Source of the DNA: a virus
Length of the DNA: 21,202 nt
IMG/VR virus record: IMGVR_UViG_3300024518_000921
Coordinates: 1-21,202 of that record
Strand: one strand, 5' to 3'
Part shown: positions 15,069 through 21,202 of the stretch, piece after piece
How positions within the stretch are numbered: position 1 is the first letter of the stretch
How the letters are laid out: the number at the start of each line of letters is the position of its first letter
The notes under the pieces: generated by a model
Seen by the model: the letters and a program-made list of their open reading frames with translations, nothing else
Told to the model about the DNA's origin: nothing
Databases searched by the model: none
Translations under genes and position numbers: made by a program

Positions 15069-15484
15069 TTCCTCAATTTTAGTTCTTGTGTAATAACGTA
15101 TACTTGTGCTTTTCTTGCTATCTCTCTTCTATTTTCATCTAATACTTGCTTGGTAATTTGTAGCCTTTCTTTTTGGTCGTTTATCCAAGCATTGCCCTCA
15201 AAAATGTTTTTTTGTACTAATAATCCGCTTTTCCCCCAGTCATTTGGATTAGGGTATCTTTTGCTTCTATTTACAACCCATCCCCTTAACTCATCCAGTC
15301 CAACTCTTGTACCTGCTGGTATGCCGTTGTTAATTTCTTCCCAATAGTCAACTCCATAAATGTACAAATGGTCTCCATCTATAACCTCTCGCAAACTTCT
15401 TACCGCTTCGCCACTTGCAGAGCGTTTGTGATAATCCATTTTTTGCTCAATCTTAATTTTCAAAAAGTCACCTAATTGGCTCAT
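15065..15484 (-). CDS. HK97 gp10-like neck / tail completion protein
   Basis: 139 aa. The central ASGEAVRSLREVIDGDHLYI followed by YGVDYWEEINNGIPAGTRVG and LDELRGWV resembles the HK97 gp10-like family: a helix, then strands with a YW...G.P loop. These proteins act at the head-tail joint or as tail completion factors. The C-terminal 50 residues are a long charged helix. It overlaps both neighbours by 4 nt (ATGA). The match is by pattern; a minor tail protein is possible. Confidence 0.5.
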   Translation of the reverse strand: MSQLGDFLKIKIEQKMDYHKRSASGEAVRSLREVIDGDHLYIYGVDYWEEINNGIPAGTRVGLDELRGWVVNRSKRYPNPNDWGKSGLLVQKNIFEGNAWINDQKERLQITKQVLDENRREIARKAQVYVITQELKLRK

Positions 15485-15723
15485 ACCTCAAAATCACTTA
15501 ACCGGTTTAACACTCTCTCAATTAGGTTAACATAACCCTCGTAGTTTAGGTTCTCGACTGGAACATCTGTAAGATGCACTCCAAACTTTGCAGTATCAGT
15601 AGTGAATGTGACATCCACGCTAATGGTGTTCTTTGATACGTGTAATTGGATAGTATCTTCATCCGCCCAAACTGTTGGGTCTACTATCTCTACATTGAAT
15701 TGTTCAAATTTATAAGTTGCCAT
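15481..15723 (-). CDS. Small beta-rich hypothetical protein
   Basis: 80 aa, not recognised. It shows alternating hydrophobic and polar residues typical of short strands (TIQLHVSKNTISVDVTFTTD), then a C-terminal helix (YVNLIERVLNRLSDFEV). It starts after a 9-nt gap with an A-rich leader and overlaps the next gene by ATGA. The position between tail and neck-like genes suggests a minor structural component. Confidence 0.6.
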   Translation of the reverse strand: MATYKFEQFNVEIVDPTVWADEDTIQLHVSKNTISVDVTFTTDTAKFGVHLTDVPVENLNYEGYVNLIERVLNRLSDFEV

Positions 15724-15732
15724 AGTTTTATT

Positions 15733-17145
15733 TTAAGTTAGTGTTGCGCCATCCCAAGTAAATGTTCGCACCCACATAGCGTAGTTATTAGATGTTTTAG
15801 AAATCGCCTCTAAATCGAAAGTATTCCTTTGCTTGTAGATAGCGGTTGCAGTATTACTTGGTACTGTTGTTGATGTATACAAACGATTACTAAATGGGTT
15901 GTAAAACGGATAGTCATTTATCCCAGATTCATCATTGTAGTTAATTAAAGTAGACATTTCCGAAGCATTAACTACATACCAATTTCCAAAGCCACCAGTA
16001 GTGTAAGGTTGACCACTCATCCAAGTTGTCCAATCGGCAATGCCATTATTACTATCGCTATTAGAACTTAAAATATATCCATTGACATTTGTTCCACCAT
16101 CCCATGTTCCCCAATCTATCACAATGTTTTTAGTGAACGTTTGACCACCGAACTCATCAGTAAATCTTTCAGTATTTCCAAATCCGTTATTATAGAATAA
16201 TGTATTTACATCTACCTCTCTACCGCGCTGCAAATCGCCATCATCTCCAGTCGCATAGCTTGTCGTTTGACCACTTTTTAAAGGTAATAATCCTTTTGAA
16301 GAACACCCAGCAGATGTATCAACTACTATCTTGTTTCCCACTACACTATCTGGAGTAATCGGTGCATCGCTTGTATCTACCAATTCAATGTCTTGGTCTT
16401 TTACGCTCGGCTTCGTTAGAAATGCGCCACTATTCAAGGTAATGTTTTCATCGGGCAGTTCTAAATCTCCACCACTTACTACGTTAACATCGTACGAATC
16501 ATCACTATTGCTTACTCTTGCATCTGCTCCGCCCTGCGTTACTACTATCTCATAGCCAGTAAATGTAGCATCGTTGATTAAATCTCCATCTTGATTCTTT
16601 AAGATAAGTTCTAAATCCACGTTACACGCTTGTGTATATCTCAATACATCGTTGAAATACACTTGTACTTGGCTTGGTGTAGGTGCTATTTGCTCTGGGT
16701 CAACGCAGAAATCTCGCTTAATGGAAATATTAACCCGGAAATCAACAGTTAAAAACTCATTTATTCCTAAACGTTCCGCTATTGGAATTTCCTCTGTGCT
16801 AATTATCTCTAAATAATCATCTCCACTCTCAAATGGCATAGCTTGTAGCCAGTTGTAGAAATACGTTCTAAGCGCGTTTTGTTGAGTTACTATGTAATCA
16901 CGTTGGTAGGTGTCTGTTTCCACCCTTACGCTATCCGGAAAGGTAGTAATCAAGTAGACATTTAGGCTCATCTCTGTCCCTACTTCATCAAAGTTATTAG
17001 TCTCGCCACTATAACGCCACATAAGGCAAGGCATTGTCTGCTCTAACAATAAGTTGACGTCAAAAAGTGTTTCTATCTCTGTATAAGTAAGCCCATTATC
17101 TATGGCTTTATCTCTTATTCTATTCCTTAACTCAAGCAAGTTCAT
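15733..17145 (-). CDS. Tail protein with DUF1566/Lcl-like C-terminus
   Basis: 470 aa of apparently composite architecture. Residues 1-145 are alpha/beta (LELRNRIRDKAIDNGLTYTE, a YNWLQAMPF helix, then FLTVDFRVNISIK) and could be a tail terminator or completion domain. Residues 155-280 are beta-rich and Asp/Ser-rich, probably a linker or Ig-like stalk. Residues about 310-470 resemble DUF1566 (Lcl C-terminal) domains: NIVIDWGTWDGG, GFGNWYVVNASEMSTLINY, RLYTSTTVPSNTATAIY and MWVRTFTW. Such domains occur in surface and fibre proteins and may bind host surfaces. It follows the chaperone-like gene after 41 nt. It may be the receptor-binding protein of this phage; fusion with an N-terminal tail domain is unusual. 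Codons 437-443 contain the 20-nt repeat. Confidence 0.65.
   Translation of the reverse strand: MNLLELRNRIRDKAIDNGLTYTEIETLFDVNLLLEQTMPCLMWRYSGETNNFDEVGTEMSLNVYLITTFPDSVRVETDTYQRDYIVTQQNALRTYFYNWLQAMPFESGDDYLEIISTEEIPIAERLGINEFLTVDFRVNISIKRDFCVDPEQIAPTPSQVQVYFNDVLRYTQACNVDLELILKNQDGDLINDATFTGYEIVVTQGGADARVSNSDDSYDVNVVSGGDLELPDENITLNSGAFLTKPSVKDQDIELVDTSDAPITPDSVVGNKIVVDTSAGCSSKGLLPLKSGQTTSYATGDDGDLQRGREVDVNTLFYNNGFGNTERFTDEFGGQTFTKNIVIDWGTWDGGTNVNGYILSSNSDSNNGIADWTTWMSGQPYTTGGFGNWYVVNASEMSTLINYNDESGINDYPFYNPFSNRLYTSTTVPSNTATAIYKQRNTFDLEAISKTSNNYAMWVRTFTWDGATLT
15818..15837. repeat. 20-nt exact repeat, copy 2
   Basis: Identical on the plus strand to 508-527 (AAAGTATTCCTTTGCTTGTA). Here it encodes part of IYKQRNTF in the DUF1566-like domain; the other copy is read in another frame. 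The two copies are about 15.3 kb apart in direct orientation. Confidence 0.6.
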
Positions 17146-17186
17146 ATCTCGGTAAATTTAACTATTCTAAATTACAAATTTTTTAA

Positions 17187-18013
17187 TTATTGAGCCGATG
17201 CACTCTTATATTCTATAAACGCCATAACCTCATCTAATCTTGTGTTCAGCACTTGGTCGAATCTATTCAAATCCTTTTTCCAAAACTTCCACCACGCTAC
17301 ATCGTATGAAAAGACTCCAGACTCTGCGACACTTGCGAATAAAGGATAGTAGCCCAACTGACCGAGGTACTTGTTAGCTTTTCCATTTCCTCTACTACTG
17401 CCGAATGTCGCTGGGTGTCTACCTTGTAACTCCTCAACGAACTCAACAAAAAAAAAGCGCACGAGTAAAATAAATCCATTCTGCCGTACTTCTTTAAAAA
17501 CTCTATACGCTGATTGATTTCTTCCAAGTCTTGATAGTATTCTCCGTTTCTCATGTAAACCGCAGCAATCAATAATCCTTTTTCTGCATCGTTGTAGTCT
17601 TCGTGCATAGCTAATAAACTCATTACATCCATAAAATCTCCACAAGTACCTTGCTCAAATTTAGGTACGCTAAACTTCTTGCCTTTTATCTTAAAATTGC
17701 GCTTTGGCTTTTCTTCGGATAACCACCCAAACTGAATGAGGAACAAGTTATTAATCTTATTAAATTCTACGTTCAGTAATTCCTCGTAAGTAATCCCCTC
17801 GCCTAACGATGCGATAGTGCCACACATAGACTCTATGACCTTTACTTGGCTTTCTTCAAGTTTACCCTCCTCAAACAATCTATTAGCCTCTAATGCTAAC
17901 TCTACATACTTGTAAGCGTTGTTCCATTGCTCAAGAGTAACCTCGTGTCTACCAGTAGGTAGCTTAACTATTTTCTTCTCTTTGCCGTTTGCTGTGATTC
18001 TGTATTCGTTCAT
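17187..18013 (-). CDS. Tail assembly chaperone, -1 frameshift fusion product
   Basis: Reading from 18013 with a -1 shift in the T run at 17448-17456 gives a 275-aa protein: 188 residues of the first frame, then 87 of the second. The first frame alone stops at 17299. The shifted frame reads as genuine protein (ELQGRHPATFGSSRGNGKAN, LGYYPLFASVAESGVF, then NRFDQVLNTRLDEVMAFIEY), whereas the unshifted tail looks random. A short and a long product from a -1 slip is the signature of lambda gpG/gpGT-type tail assembly chaperones, which coat the tape measure and recruit tube subunits. No homologue was confirmed, and the gene lies next to terminase rather than beside the tape measure. A real frameshift mutation or a homopolymer sequencing error is the alternative. 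Confidence 0.65.
17297..18013 (-). CDS. Tail assembly chaperone, unshifted short product
   Basis: 238 aa if the ribosome does not slip. Residues 1-185 are helical with an N-terminal beta piece (YRITANGKEKKIVKLPTGRH followed by EVTLEQWNNAY), resembling small phage chaperones where a loaded T-L-x-Q-W helix follows a strand. After the slippery codons the zero frame continues for 50 residues (LLSSLRSYKVDTQRHSAVVE...). The ATG at 18013 overlaps a possible 50-aa gene by 50 nt. This product would be the major, G-like form. Confidence 0.6.
   Translation of the reverse strand: MNEYRITANGKEKKIVKLPTGRHEVTLEQWNNAYKYVELALEANRLFEEGKLEESQVKVIESMCGTIASLGEGITYEELLNVEFNKINNLFLIQFGWLSEEKPKRNFKIKGKKFSVPKFEQGTCGDFMDVMSLLAMHEDYNDAEKGLLIAAVYMRNGEYYQDLEEINQRIEFLKKYGRMDLFYSCAFFLLSSLRSYKVDTQRHSAVVEEMEKLTSTSVSWATILYSQVSQSLESFHTM
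17447..17456 (-). promoter_or_regulatory. -1 ribosomal frameshift site (TTTTTTTTTG)
   Basis: The zero frame reads GCT TTT TTT TTG. This places T TTT TTT and, three bases on, T TTT TTG in the phase needed for -1 slippage (X XXY YYZ). The downstream open frame is exactly in the -1 phase. No clear stimulating stem or pseudoknot was recognised in the 70 nt that follow. Confidence 0.65.
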
Positions 18014-18116
18014 CTTCTATTTTTGCCAGTAGTTTGTATAACTTATTCTCATCCCTTAAGTTAGGGCAATCATTCAACTTTTCAATTAGTTCTAATATCT
18101 GTGATTCTAACTCCAT
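17964..18116 (-). CDS. Possible 50-aa coiled-coil protein
   Basis: MELESQILELIEKLNDCPNL begins a 50-aa helical, charged product. Its ATG shares a base with the terminase large subunit stop (TAATG), the same coupling used by clear genes here, and it fills the 102-nt space before the chaperone start. Its last 50 nt overlap the chaperone gene in another frame, which is more than most neighbours overlap. No family recognised. Confidence 0.45.
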   Translation of the reverse strand: MELESQILELIEKLNDCPNLRDENKLYKLLAKIEDERIQNHSKRQREENS

Positions 18117-19312
18117 TATAGGTACACTTTAGGTTTAGCCTTTCCGTAATTATACCAAACAAAATACCCCATCGCATCTGTACTGTGGTTAATGCTTTTA
18201 TCTGGCTCATCGTTCTTATATCCTATCGTTTCTAAATGCTCTGTGAAGATAGGGCATTTATAGGTATTTATAAAAACCGTTTGATTTTCGAACACCTTGT
18301 TCATCGTGTTAATCCTATCCCTTACAAACGGATTGCTTGTTAATGCCTTAATCCCAAAGTTGTACTTCTTGAGGATGTTAATGTCCGTTTCCGCTGCGCT
18401 TGTTTTTCTATTCTTACCACTTGCATCCGGGTACACTATTACTCGGTTATTAGGAAAGTCTTGCTTTATCTTACTCGCTACTGAATCGGTGTTGTAGTAA
18501 TTAATATACTCTGCTACCGCAGTCGCTACTCCGTTCTCTATCACGTTCACAATAGCGCACATTTGATTAATATTAAAGTCCATTCCAACGTGTAATATTT
18601 CTCCTTCTTGTGCTTCTCTATTCGAATGGTTATTTACCCTATCAAAAGCATAGTAAACGTTTCCGCTTGTGATATTTACAAACTCGCCATTGAGATAAGC
18701 CTCTAATTCCGTAGCTGAATAGATGCCTTTTAAGGTTTCAATGTATGCACTTGGGAGATATGGGTTATCTTTTGTTTTCGCTTTAACCAGCACTCTATTT
18801 TCATCCTTATTTTTAACAAAGAAATCGTACATAAACCTAAACCCCTCTGGAGTGCTTACAAAGTCTAACGAGTTATGCTCTCCATTAGGTAGCTTCTTTC
18901 TATTCCTTGCTACCACATTGACTAATACTTGTCGCATTTTGTCTTTAGGCGGTATATCTGCTTCGTCTATTAAGCTATAACCTACCTCATACCCAATTAT
19001 GTACTCGGGACTATCTATTGACCTCATTATTATTTTCCCGTATTCGGTGTTAAACTCTTTATCCGACTTATTAAGGTCGTAAGTAATACCCATCATTTGC
19101 AGGTACTTCTCAAAATTGGGGAATGCGATGTCTTTTATTAGAGAATAAGTAGGTAGATAATAAGCTACCGAGATGTCTGGATACTGCTTCTTCTTTTCAA
19201 TAGTCTTAATTGTAGCTGCGATACTCTTTCCACTACCGAAACCAGCAACCAATCCAGTATGTACTGCGTTGCTCTTTAAGAACTCAGCTTGATGTGTTAG
19301 TATTTCTATCAT
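18116..19312 (-). CDS. terL: Terminase large subunit
   Basis: 398 aa, a normal though compact TerL. The ATPase domain has Walker A GFGSGKS (24-30), Walker B YSLIDEAD with Asp116 and Glu117, and the coupling motif STPEG (153-157). The RNase H-like nuclease domain has acidic residues in GMDFN (Asp245), VYPDASGK (Asp296) and HSTDAMGY (Asp379). The enzyme cuts concatemeric DNA and pumps it through the portal. The start at 19312 overlaps the small subunit by 29 nt. The strategy (cos or headful) cannot be inferred from the motifs alone. Strong call. Confidence 0.97.
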   Translation of the reverse strand: MIEILTHQAEFLKSNAVHTGLVAGFGSGKSIAATIKTIEKKKQYPDISVAYYLPTYSLIKDIAFPNFEKYLQMMGITYDLNKSDKEFNTEYGKIIMRSIDSPEYIIGYEVGYSLIDEADIPPKDKMRQVLVNVVARNRKKLPNGEHNSLDFVSTPEGFRFMYDFFVKNKDENRVLVKAKTKDNPYLPSAYIETLKGIYSATELEAYLNGEFVNITSGNVYYAFDRVNNHSNREAQEGEILHVGMDFNINQMCAIVNVIENGVATAVAEYINYYNTDSVASKIKQDFPNNRVIVYPDASGKNRKTSAAETDINILKKYNFGIKALTSNPFVRDRINTMNKVFENQTVFINTYKCPIFTEHLETIGYKNDEPDKSINHSTDAMGYFVWYNYGKAKPKVYL

Positions 19313-19739
19313 TCACTATGACGTATTGCGTAGGCTCTACTGTTCGGTTTGTGTTATCTACTTCTTGTTTATCTTTATAGCCGTGGTTGTTCTTTAAATC
19401 GAAAATCGTAATAGTCGGATTGGATAGCCCTACTAAGCCGTTAACCACCTTTTGCCGTTGCACTCTTAACTTCGCTTTTTTTATTGCTCCAAAAAACGGC
19501 TCATACCCTTTGGCTTTTTCGTAGTTGCTTAATGTTTGATAAGTGCAGTCTAAAGCTATGGCTAAACCCTCTATCGTGTAAGGCTCTGTAATTGGCTTTC
19601 CGTCTTTTACCAGTACTACGTTCTTATCACAAGCATCAAAATAAGCGTCTATATCCTTTTGCAAATCTTCTGGTGTTTCCCACTTCTTCGCTCTCCCATC
19701 ATTGCCTATCTTAAACCATCCACTATTTTGCTCTGCCAT
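19284..19739 (-). CDS. terS: Terminase small subunit
   Basis: 151 aa. After an N-terminal helix (TPEDLQKDIDAYFDACDKNV) there is a helix-turn-helix at 54-74 (YTIEGLAIALDCTYQTLSNY) and a conserved-looking TIFDLKNNHGYKDKQ segment (111-125), a hallmark of this phage DNA-packaging family. It binds the packaging initiation site and hands DNA to the large subunit, whose start it overlaps by 29 nt. Its own start shares one base with the stop of the preceding 93-aa gene (TAATG). Confidence 0.92.
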   Translation of the reverse strand: MAEQNSGWFKIGNDGRAKKWETPEDLQKDIDAYFDACDKNVVLVKDGKPITEPYTIEGLAIALDCTYQTLSNYEKAKGYEPFFGAIKKAKLRVQRQKVVNGLVGLSNPTITIFDLKNNHGYKDKQEVDNTNRTVEPTQYVIVNDRNTNTSS

Positions 19740-20020
19740 TATTCAATGCTTTTTATTATCTCATACGCTACCATTCGGTAATCTTCTTCGTCTCTATCTT
19801 CGTTAATCATAGCGCATAACTCTTCAAATGTTGTTTCGGTTAGTTTACTTGGTAGATTCCAGTCGTTTGATAAGTTCATTATTAGTATCGTTAGGTATAT
19901 TATTTCACATTCCTCGTATCTCTCCTCTTTTTCGAGCCAATCCATAACGACTAAAGCGATGTAAACACCGTATTCCAAAATAAACTCGGCGCACTCCTCT
20001 AAATCATCTACCGTAAACAT
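19739..20020 (-). CDS. Small acidic hypothetical protein before terminase
   Basis: 93 aa, not recognised. It is very rich in Glu and Asp and predicted helical (EFILEYGVYIALVVMDWLEK, CEIIYLTILIMNLSNDW). The first helix is hydrophobic on one face but does not look like a true membrane span. It is the first gene after the terminator-like leader and is coupled to terS. The acidic content would fit a DNA mimic or a binding partner of the small terminase; this is speculation. Confidence 0.65.
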   Translation of the reverse strand: MFTVDDLEECAEFILEYGVYIALVVMDWLEKEERYEECEIIYLTILIMNLSNDWNLPSKLTETTFEELCAMINEDRDEEDYRMVAYEIIKSIE

Positions 20021-20027
20021 TTGTCAT

Positions 20028-20046
20028 CTCTTAAACTTAAAAAGAG
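20028..20046 (-). promoter_or_regulatory. Second hairpin competing with the terminator
   Basis: On the minus strand CTCTT (20046-20042) can pair with AAGAG (20032-20028) around a 9-nt loop. The CTC is also the last part of the terminator 3' arm, and AAGAG lies 7 nt before the ATG of the 93-aa gene. The two structures cannot form fully at once, which would suit an attenuation or translation-control switch. With only 5 bp the helix is weak. Confidence 0.3.
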
Positions 20047-20072
20047 CAGGTGCATAGTCCAAACACCCACTC
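20039..20072 (-). terminator. Rho-independent terminator-like hairpin
   Basis: On the minus strand GAGTGGGTG and CACCTGCTC form a 9-bp stem with two G-T pairs around an 11-nt loop, followed directly by TTTTT. It lies 69 nt after the stop of the last small gene (20141) and 19 nt before the start of the 93-aa gene. It would end the upstream small-gene operon or attenuate the packaging operon. In the plus direction there is no T tract. Confidence 0.7.
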
Positions 20073-20094
20073 GTTTAACCAAATTAAATCGGCT

Positions 20095-20102
20095 TAAATA
20101 TA
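20095..20102 (-). promoter_or_regulatory. Promoter-like -7 element before packaging operon
   Basis: The minus strand reads TATATTTA, one base from the Bacteroidota -7 consensus TAnnTTTG, preceded by the same TCG as the TCGTATATTT element at the amidase stop. No TTG -33 box was found. If active, it would start an RNA leader of about 70 nt that contains the terminator hairpin. Confidence 0.3.
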
Positions 20103-20140
20103 CGAAACATATTTTACTTTATTGTTTAAAGTTATTAACA

Positions 20141-20239
20141 TTAGTTAAAGAAGTTGCCCTCCACTAATTTGTTTACTGCGTAGGTTAAGTAAATAATAAT
20201 AATATACAAGCCTATTAGCCATCTGTCTATCTGTTTCAT
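20141..20239 (-). CDS. Very small membrane protein (32 aa)
   Basis: 32 aa from ATG at 20239 to TAA: MKQIDRWLIGLYIIIIYLTY then AVNKLVEGNFFN. Residues 7-21 form one hydrophobic helix with basic and aromatic flanks. It begins 14 nt after the PspC-like gene, so it is probably the last gene of the small-gene operon, before the terminator. No family recognised. Its short length leaves some doubt. Confidence 0.5.
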   Translation of the reverse strand: MKQIDRWLIGLYIIIIYLTYAVNKLVEGNFFN

Positions 20240-20253
20240 AGCTTTTATTTAGT

Positions 20254-20409
20254 TTAACAATCTACCAATGCCCAGGCGGTCAAGTAAACAATAGAGCTAA
20301 ATGGTACCACTACAAATAGCACTCTCCATAACCAAATAGGTAATGGCGTATGCTTACCTAAATAAGAACATACACCACCTATTAATCTATCGTCATTTAT
20401 TGCTTTCAT
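20254..20409 (-). CDS. Small PspC-domain membrane protein
   Basis: 51 aa. MKAINDDRLIGGVCSYLGKH and LWRVLFVVVPFSSIVYLTAW match the core of the PspC domain: DRxIaGVCxxLa, then an R-L/V-F hydrophobic helix (26-48) ending in YLxxW. In cells PspC is an inner-membrane sensor of the phage-shock envelope stress response; here only the minimal domain is present, without the linker or partner domain. Its ATG overlaps the previous gene's TGA (ATGA). A phage copy could damp envelope stress, exclude other phages or be a small membrane effector; none of these is shown by the sequence. Confidence 0.75.
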   Translation of the reverse strand: MKAINDDRLIGGVCSYLGKHTPLPIWLWRVLFVVVPFSSIVYLTAWALVDC

Positions 20410-20651
20410 ATACTATCTATTGCTTCTTCAATCATTTGCTTTACTTGTGGAATCGGAGTATAACATTCCTTAAGTTCTTTAAAATCTTGTTTCCACTTTC
20501 TATTGACGCTATGCTTTATAGCTCTTACTCCATTGCCTTTGTCATTGAAAAATGCAAGAAACTTGATTTCTTCTTTAGTCACTTCGTAGACATAAGCCAA
20601 TTTATGTGGCACATAGTCAAGCTTGTAAAAATTTCCAGTCATCTCTTTCAT
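20406..20651 (-). CDS. Small hypothetical protein (81 aa)
   Basis: 81 aa, not recognised. The first half is beta-like (FYKLDYVPHKLAYVYEVTKE), then FLAFFNDKGNGVRAIKHSVN and a charged C-terminal helix (PQVKQMIEEAIDSI). It carries no signal peptide or membrane span. Both ends are coupled by ATGA overlaps, to the 53-aa PPIP-motif gene upstream and to the PspC-like gene downstream, which supports its being a true gene. Confidence 0.7.
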   Translation of the reverse strand: MKEMTGNFYKLDYVPHKLAYVYEVTKEEIKFLAFFNDKGNGVRAIKHSVNRKWKQDFKELKECYTPIPQVKQMIEEAIDSI

Positions 20652-20809
20652 CTTAAATGCTCTTGCTCAAGTAAATTGTCTATAGCTTCCTGCTCTGTTC
20701 TTCCATATCCGATGAAATCGCCCTCATCCCAATCTTCTCGTGATGCTGACCAGTCATAATCCCTTGATGGTATCGGTGGGCAGTCGTGGCTTGTTGTTAT
20801 CTTTCTCAT
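20648..20809 (-). CDS. 53-aa PPIP/DW-motif phage protein
   Basis: 53 aa: MRKITTSHDCPPIPSRDYDW, SASREDWDEGDFIGYGRTEQ, EAIDNLLEQEHLR. The PPIP-x-R-x-x-DW-x-A motif followed by an acidic patch and a GYGRTExEAIxxLL helix is a recurrent pattern in small uncharacterised phage and plasmid proteins. The ATG at 20809 follows the preceding gene by 14 nt with an A-rich leader; the TGA overlaps the next ATG. Function unknown. Confidence 0.75.
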   Translation of the reverse strand: MRKITTSHDCPPIPSRDYDWSASREDWDEGDFIGYGRTEQEAIDNLLEQEHLR

Positions 20810-20823
20810 TGTTTTAATATTTT

Positions 20824-21202
20824 TTATCTACAATCATCTTGTAAATTATTAGCTGCGATAGAAACCCAAGCAGCGGCATTATTTCTTTTATAATTGTTTT
20901 GTGCAAAAAATGGGTCAAATGATTTGTTGATGGCATCAGTCTGCAATGAAATGGCTGATACTACTTCATCAAAAGATAGATTTTCAACATCTTGAATATT
21001 TAACCCTAATTTTTTCGTTGACAAATAACCACTTTTTGTTTTATACCCGATAAGCAATATAATTTGTTCATTATCTAATCCTTTTTCTTCGCTTTTCAAG
21101 TCAACCCATTCAAGTTGCACATTAAATGATAAATTGTTACCGTCTATACTTGCATTTGAGTAGGATAAAATATTTACATCACAACCAATGGCACTATAAT
21201 TT
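20824..21202 (-). CDS. Hypothetical protein, 5' end outside the window
   Basis: The frame stays open from the stop at 20824 to the right edge, so the gene begins beyond 21202. At least 125 residues are visible: NYSAIGCDVNILSYSNASID near the edge, GNNLSFNVQLEWVDLKSEEK, then LNIQDVENLSFDEVVSAISL and a C-terminus AAAWVSIAANNLQDDCR. A GTG at 21120 is in frame but need not be a start because coding-like sequence continues upstream. The protein is mixed beta and helix with no recognised motif. It is followed after 14 nt by the PPIP-motif gene. Confidence 0.7.
   Translation of the reverse strand, partial: NYSAIGCDVNILSYSNASIDGNNLSFNVQLEWVDLKSEEKGLDNEQIILLIGYKTKSGYLSTKKLGLNIQDVENLSFDEVVSAISLQTDAINKSFDPFFAQNNYKRNNAAAWVSIAANNLQDDCR

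Noticed and set aside
17187-17645. 152-aa minus-strand frame as an independent gene
   Set aside because: Its first 65 residues overlap the chaperone's good frame and look random (Cys/Arg-rich). Only the part after the T run reads as real protein, so it is best explained as the -1 frameshift extension.
20343-20759. 138-aa open frame on the plus strand
   Set aside because: It lies opposite several small minus-strand genes that have recognisable motifs (PspC core, PPIP/DW) and ATGA couplings. Its Leu/Ser/His/Phe-rich composition is typical of an antisense shadow.

Overview
This window looks like the late (packaging, structural and lysis) region of a tailed siphovirus, or an intact prophage of one, from a Bacteroidota host, most likely a flavobacterium. 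All supportable genes lie on the minus strand, tightly packed, with many ATGA or TAATG stop/start overlaps. The DNA is visibly AT-rich, stops are mostly TAA, and start codons lack Shine-Dalgarno boxes but have A-rich leaders, as is usual in Bacteroidota. No rRNA, tRNA, CRISPR or insertion sequence was seen. The longest stretch without a gene is only about 120 bases (20021-20140), and it appears regulatory.

In the direction of transcription (high to low coordinates) the layout is as follows. (1) 21202-20141: the end of a gene running off the window, then four very small genes, including a PPIP/DW-motif phage protein of 53 aa and a 51-aa PspC-domain membrane protein. This cluster ends at an intrinsic-terminator-like hairpin (20039-20072). 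(2) 20020-18116: a 93-aa unknown, the terminase small subunit and the terminase large subunit. (3) 18116-8596: a small unknown and a tail-assembly-chaperone-like gene with a -1 frameshift site (two in-phase slippery heptamers in a run of nine T). Next come a tail protein with a DUF1566/Lcl-like C-terminus, three small connector or neck-like genes, two baseplate or tail-tip proteins, a 977-aa tape measure protein and a 67-aa helix-turn-helix protein. (4) 8554-3809: a ClpP-like head maturation protease with a fused scaffold-like tail, the major capsid protein carrying an inserted beta domain, a probable tail tube protein, a small basic protein, the portal protein and a head-tail connector. (5) 3809-2246: a lysis cassette with a holin-like membrane protein, a membrane-anchored GAF-like protein and a T7-lysozyme-type amidase. 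(6) 2227-60: a small unknown, a metallophosphoesterase, a PD-(D/E)XK-like nuclease and a secreted lysine-rich protein.

The proteins together suffice to build a capsid, portal, connector and a flexible tail. From the usual rule of roughly 0.15 nm per tape-measure residue, the tail would be about 145 nm long. The most unusual features are the module order (tail genes between terminase and capsid; portal after capsid), the frameshifting chaperone gene separated from the tape measure by more than 5 kb, a leader with competing hairpins before the packaging operon, and palindromes over a promoter-like element next to a small HTH gene. Functional calls were made by reading protein motifs by eye, with no database search.
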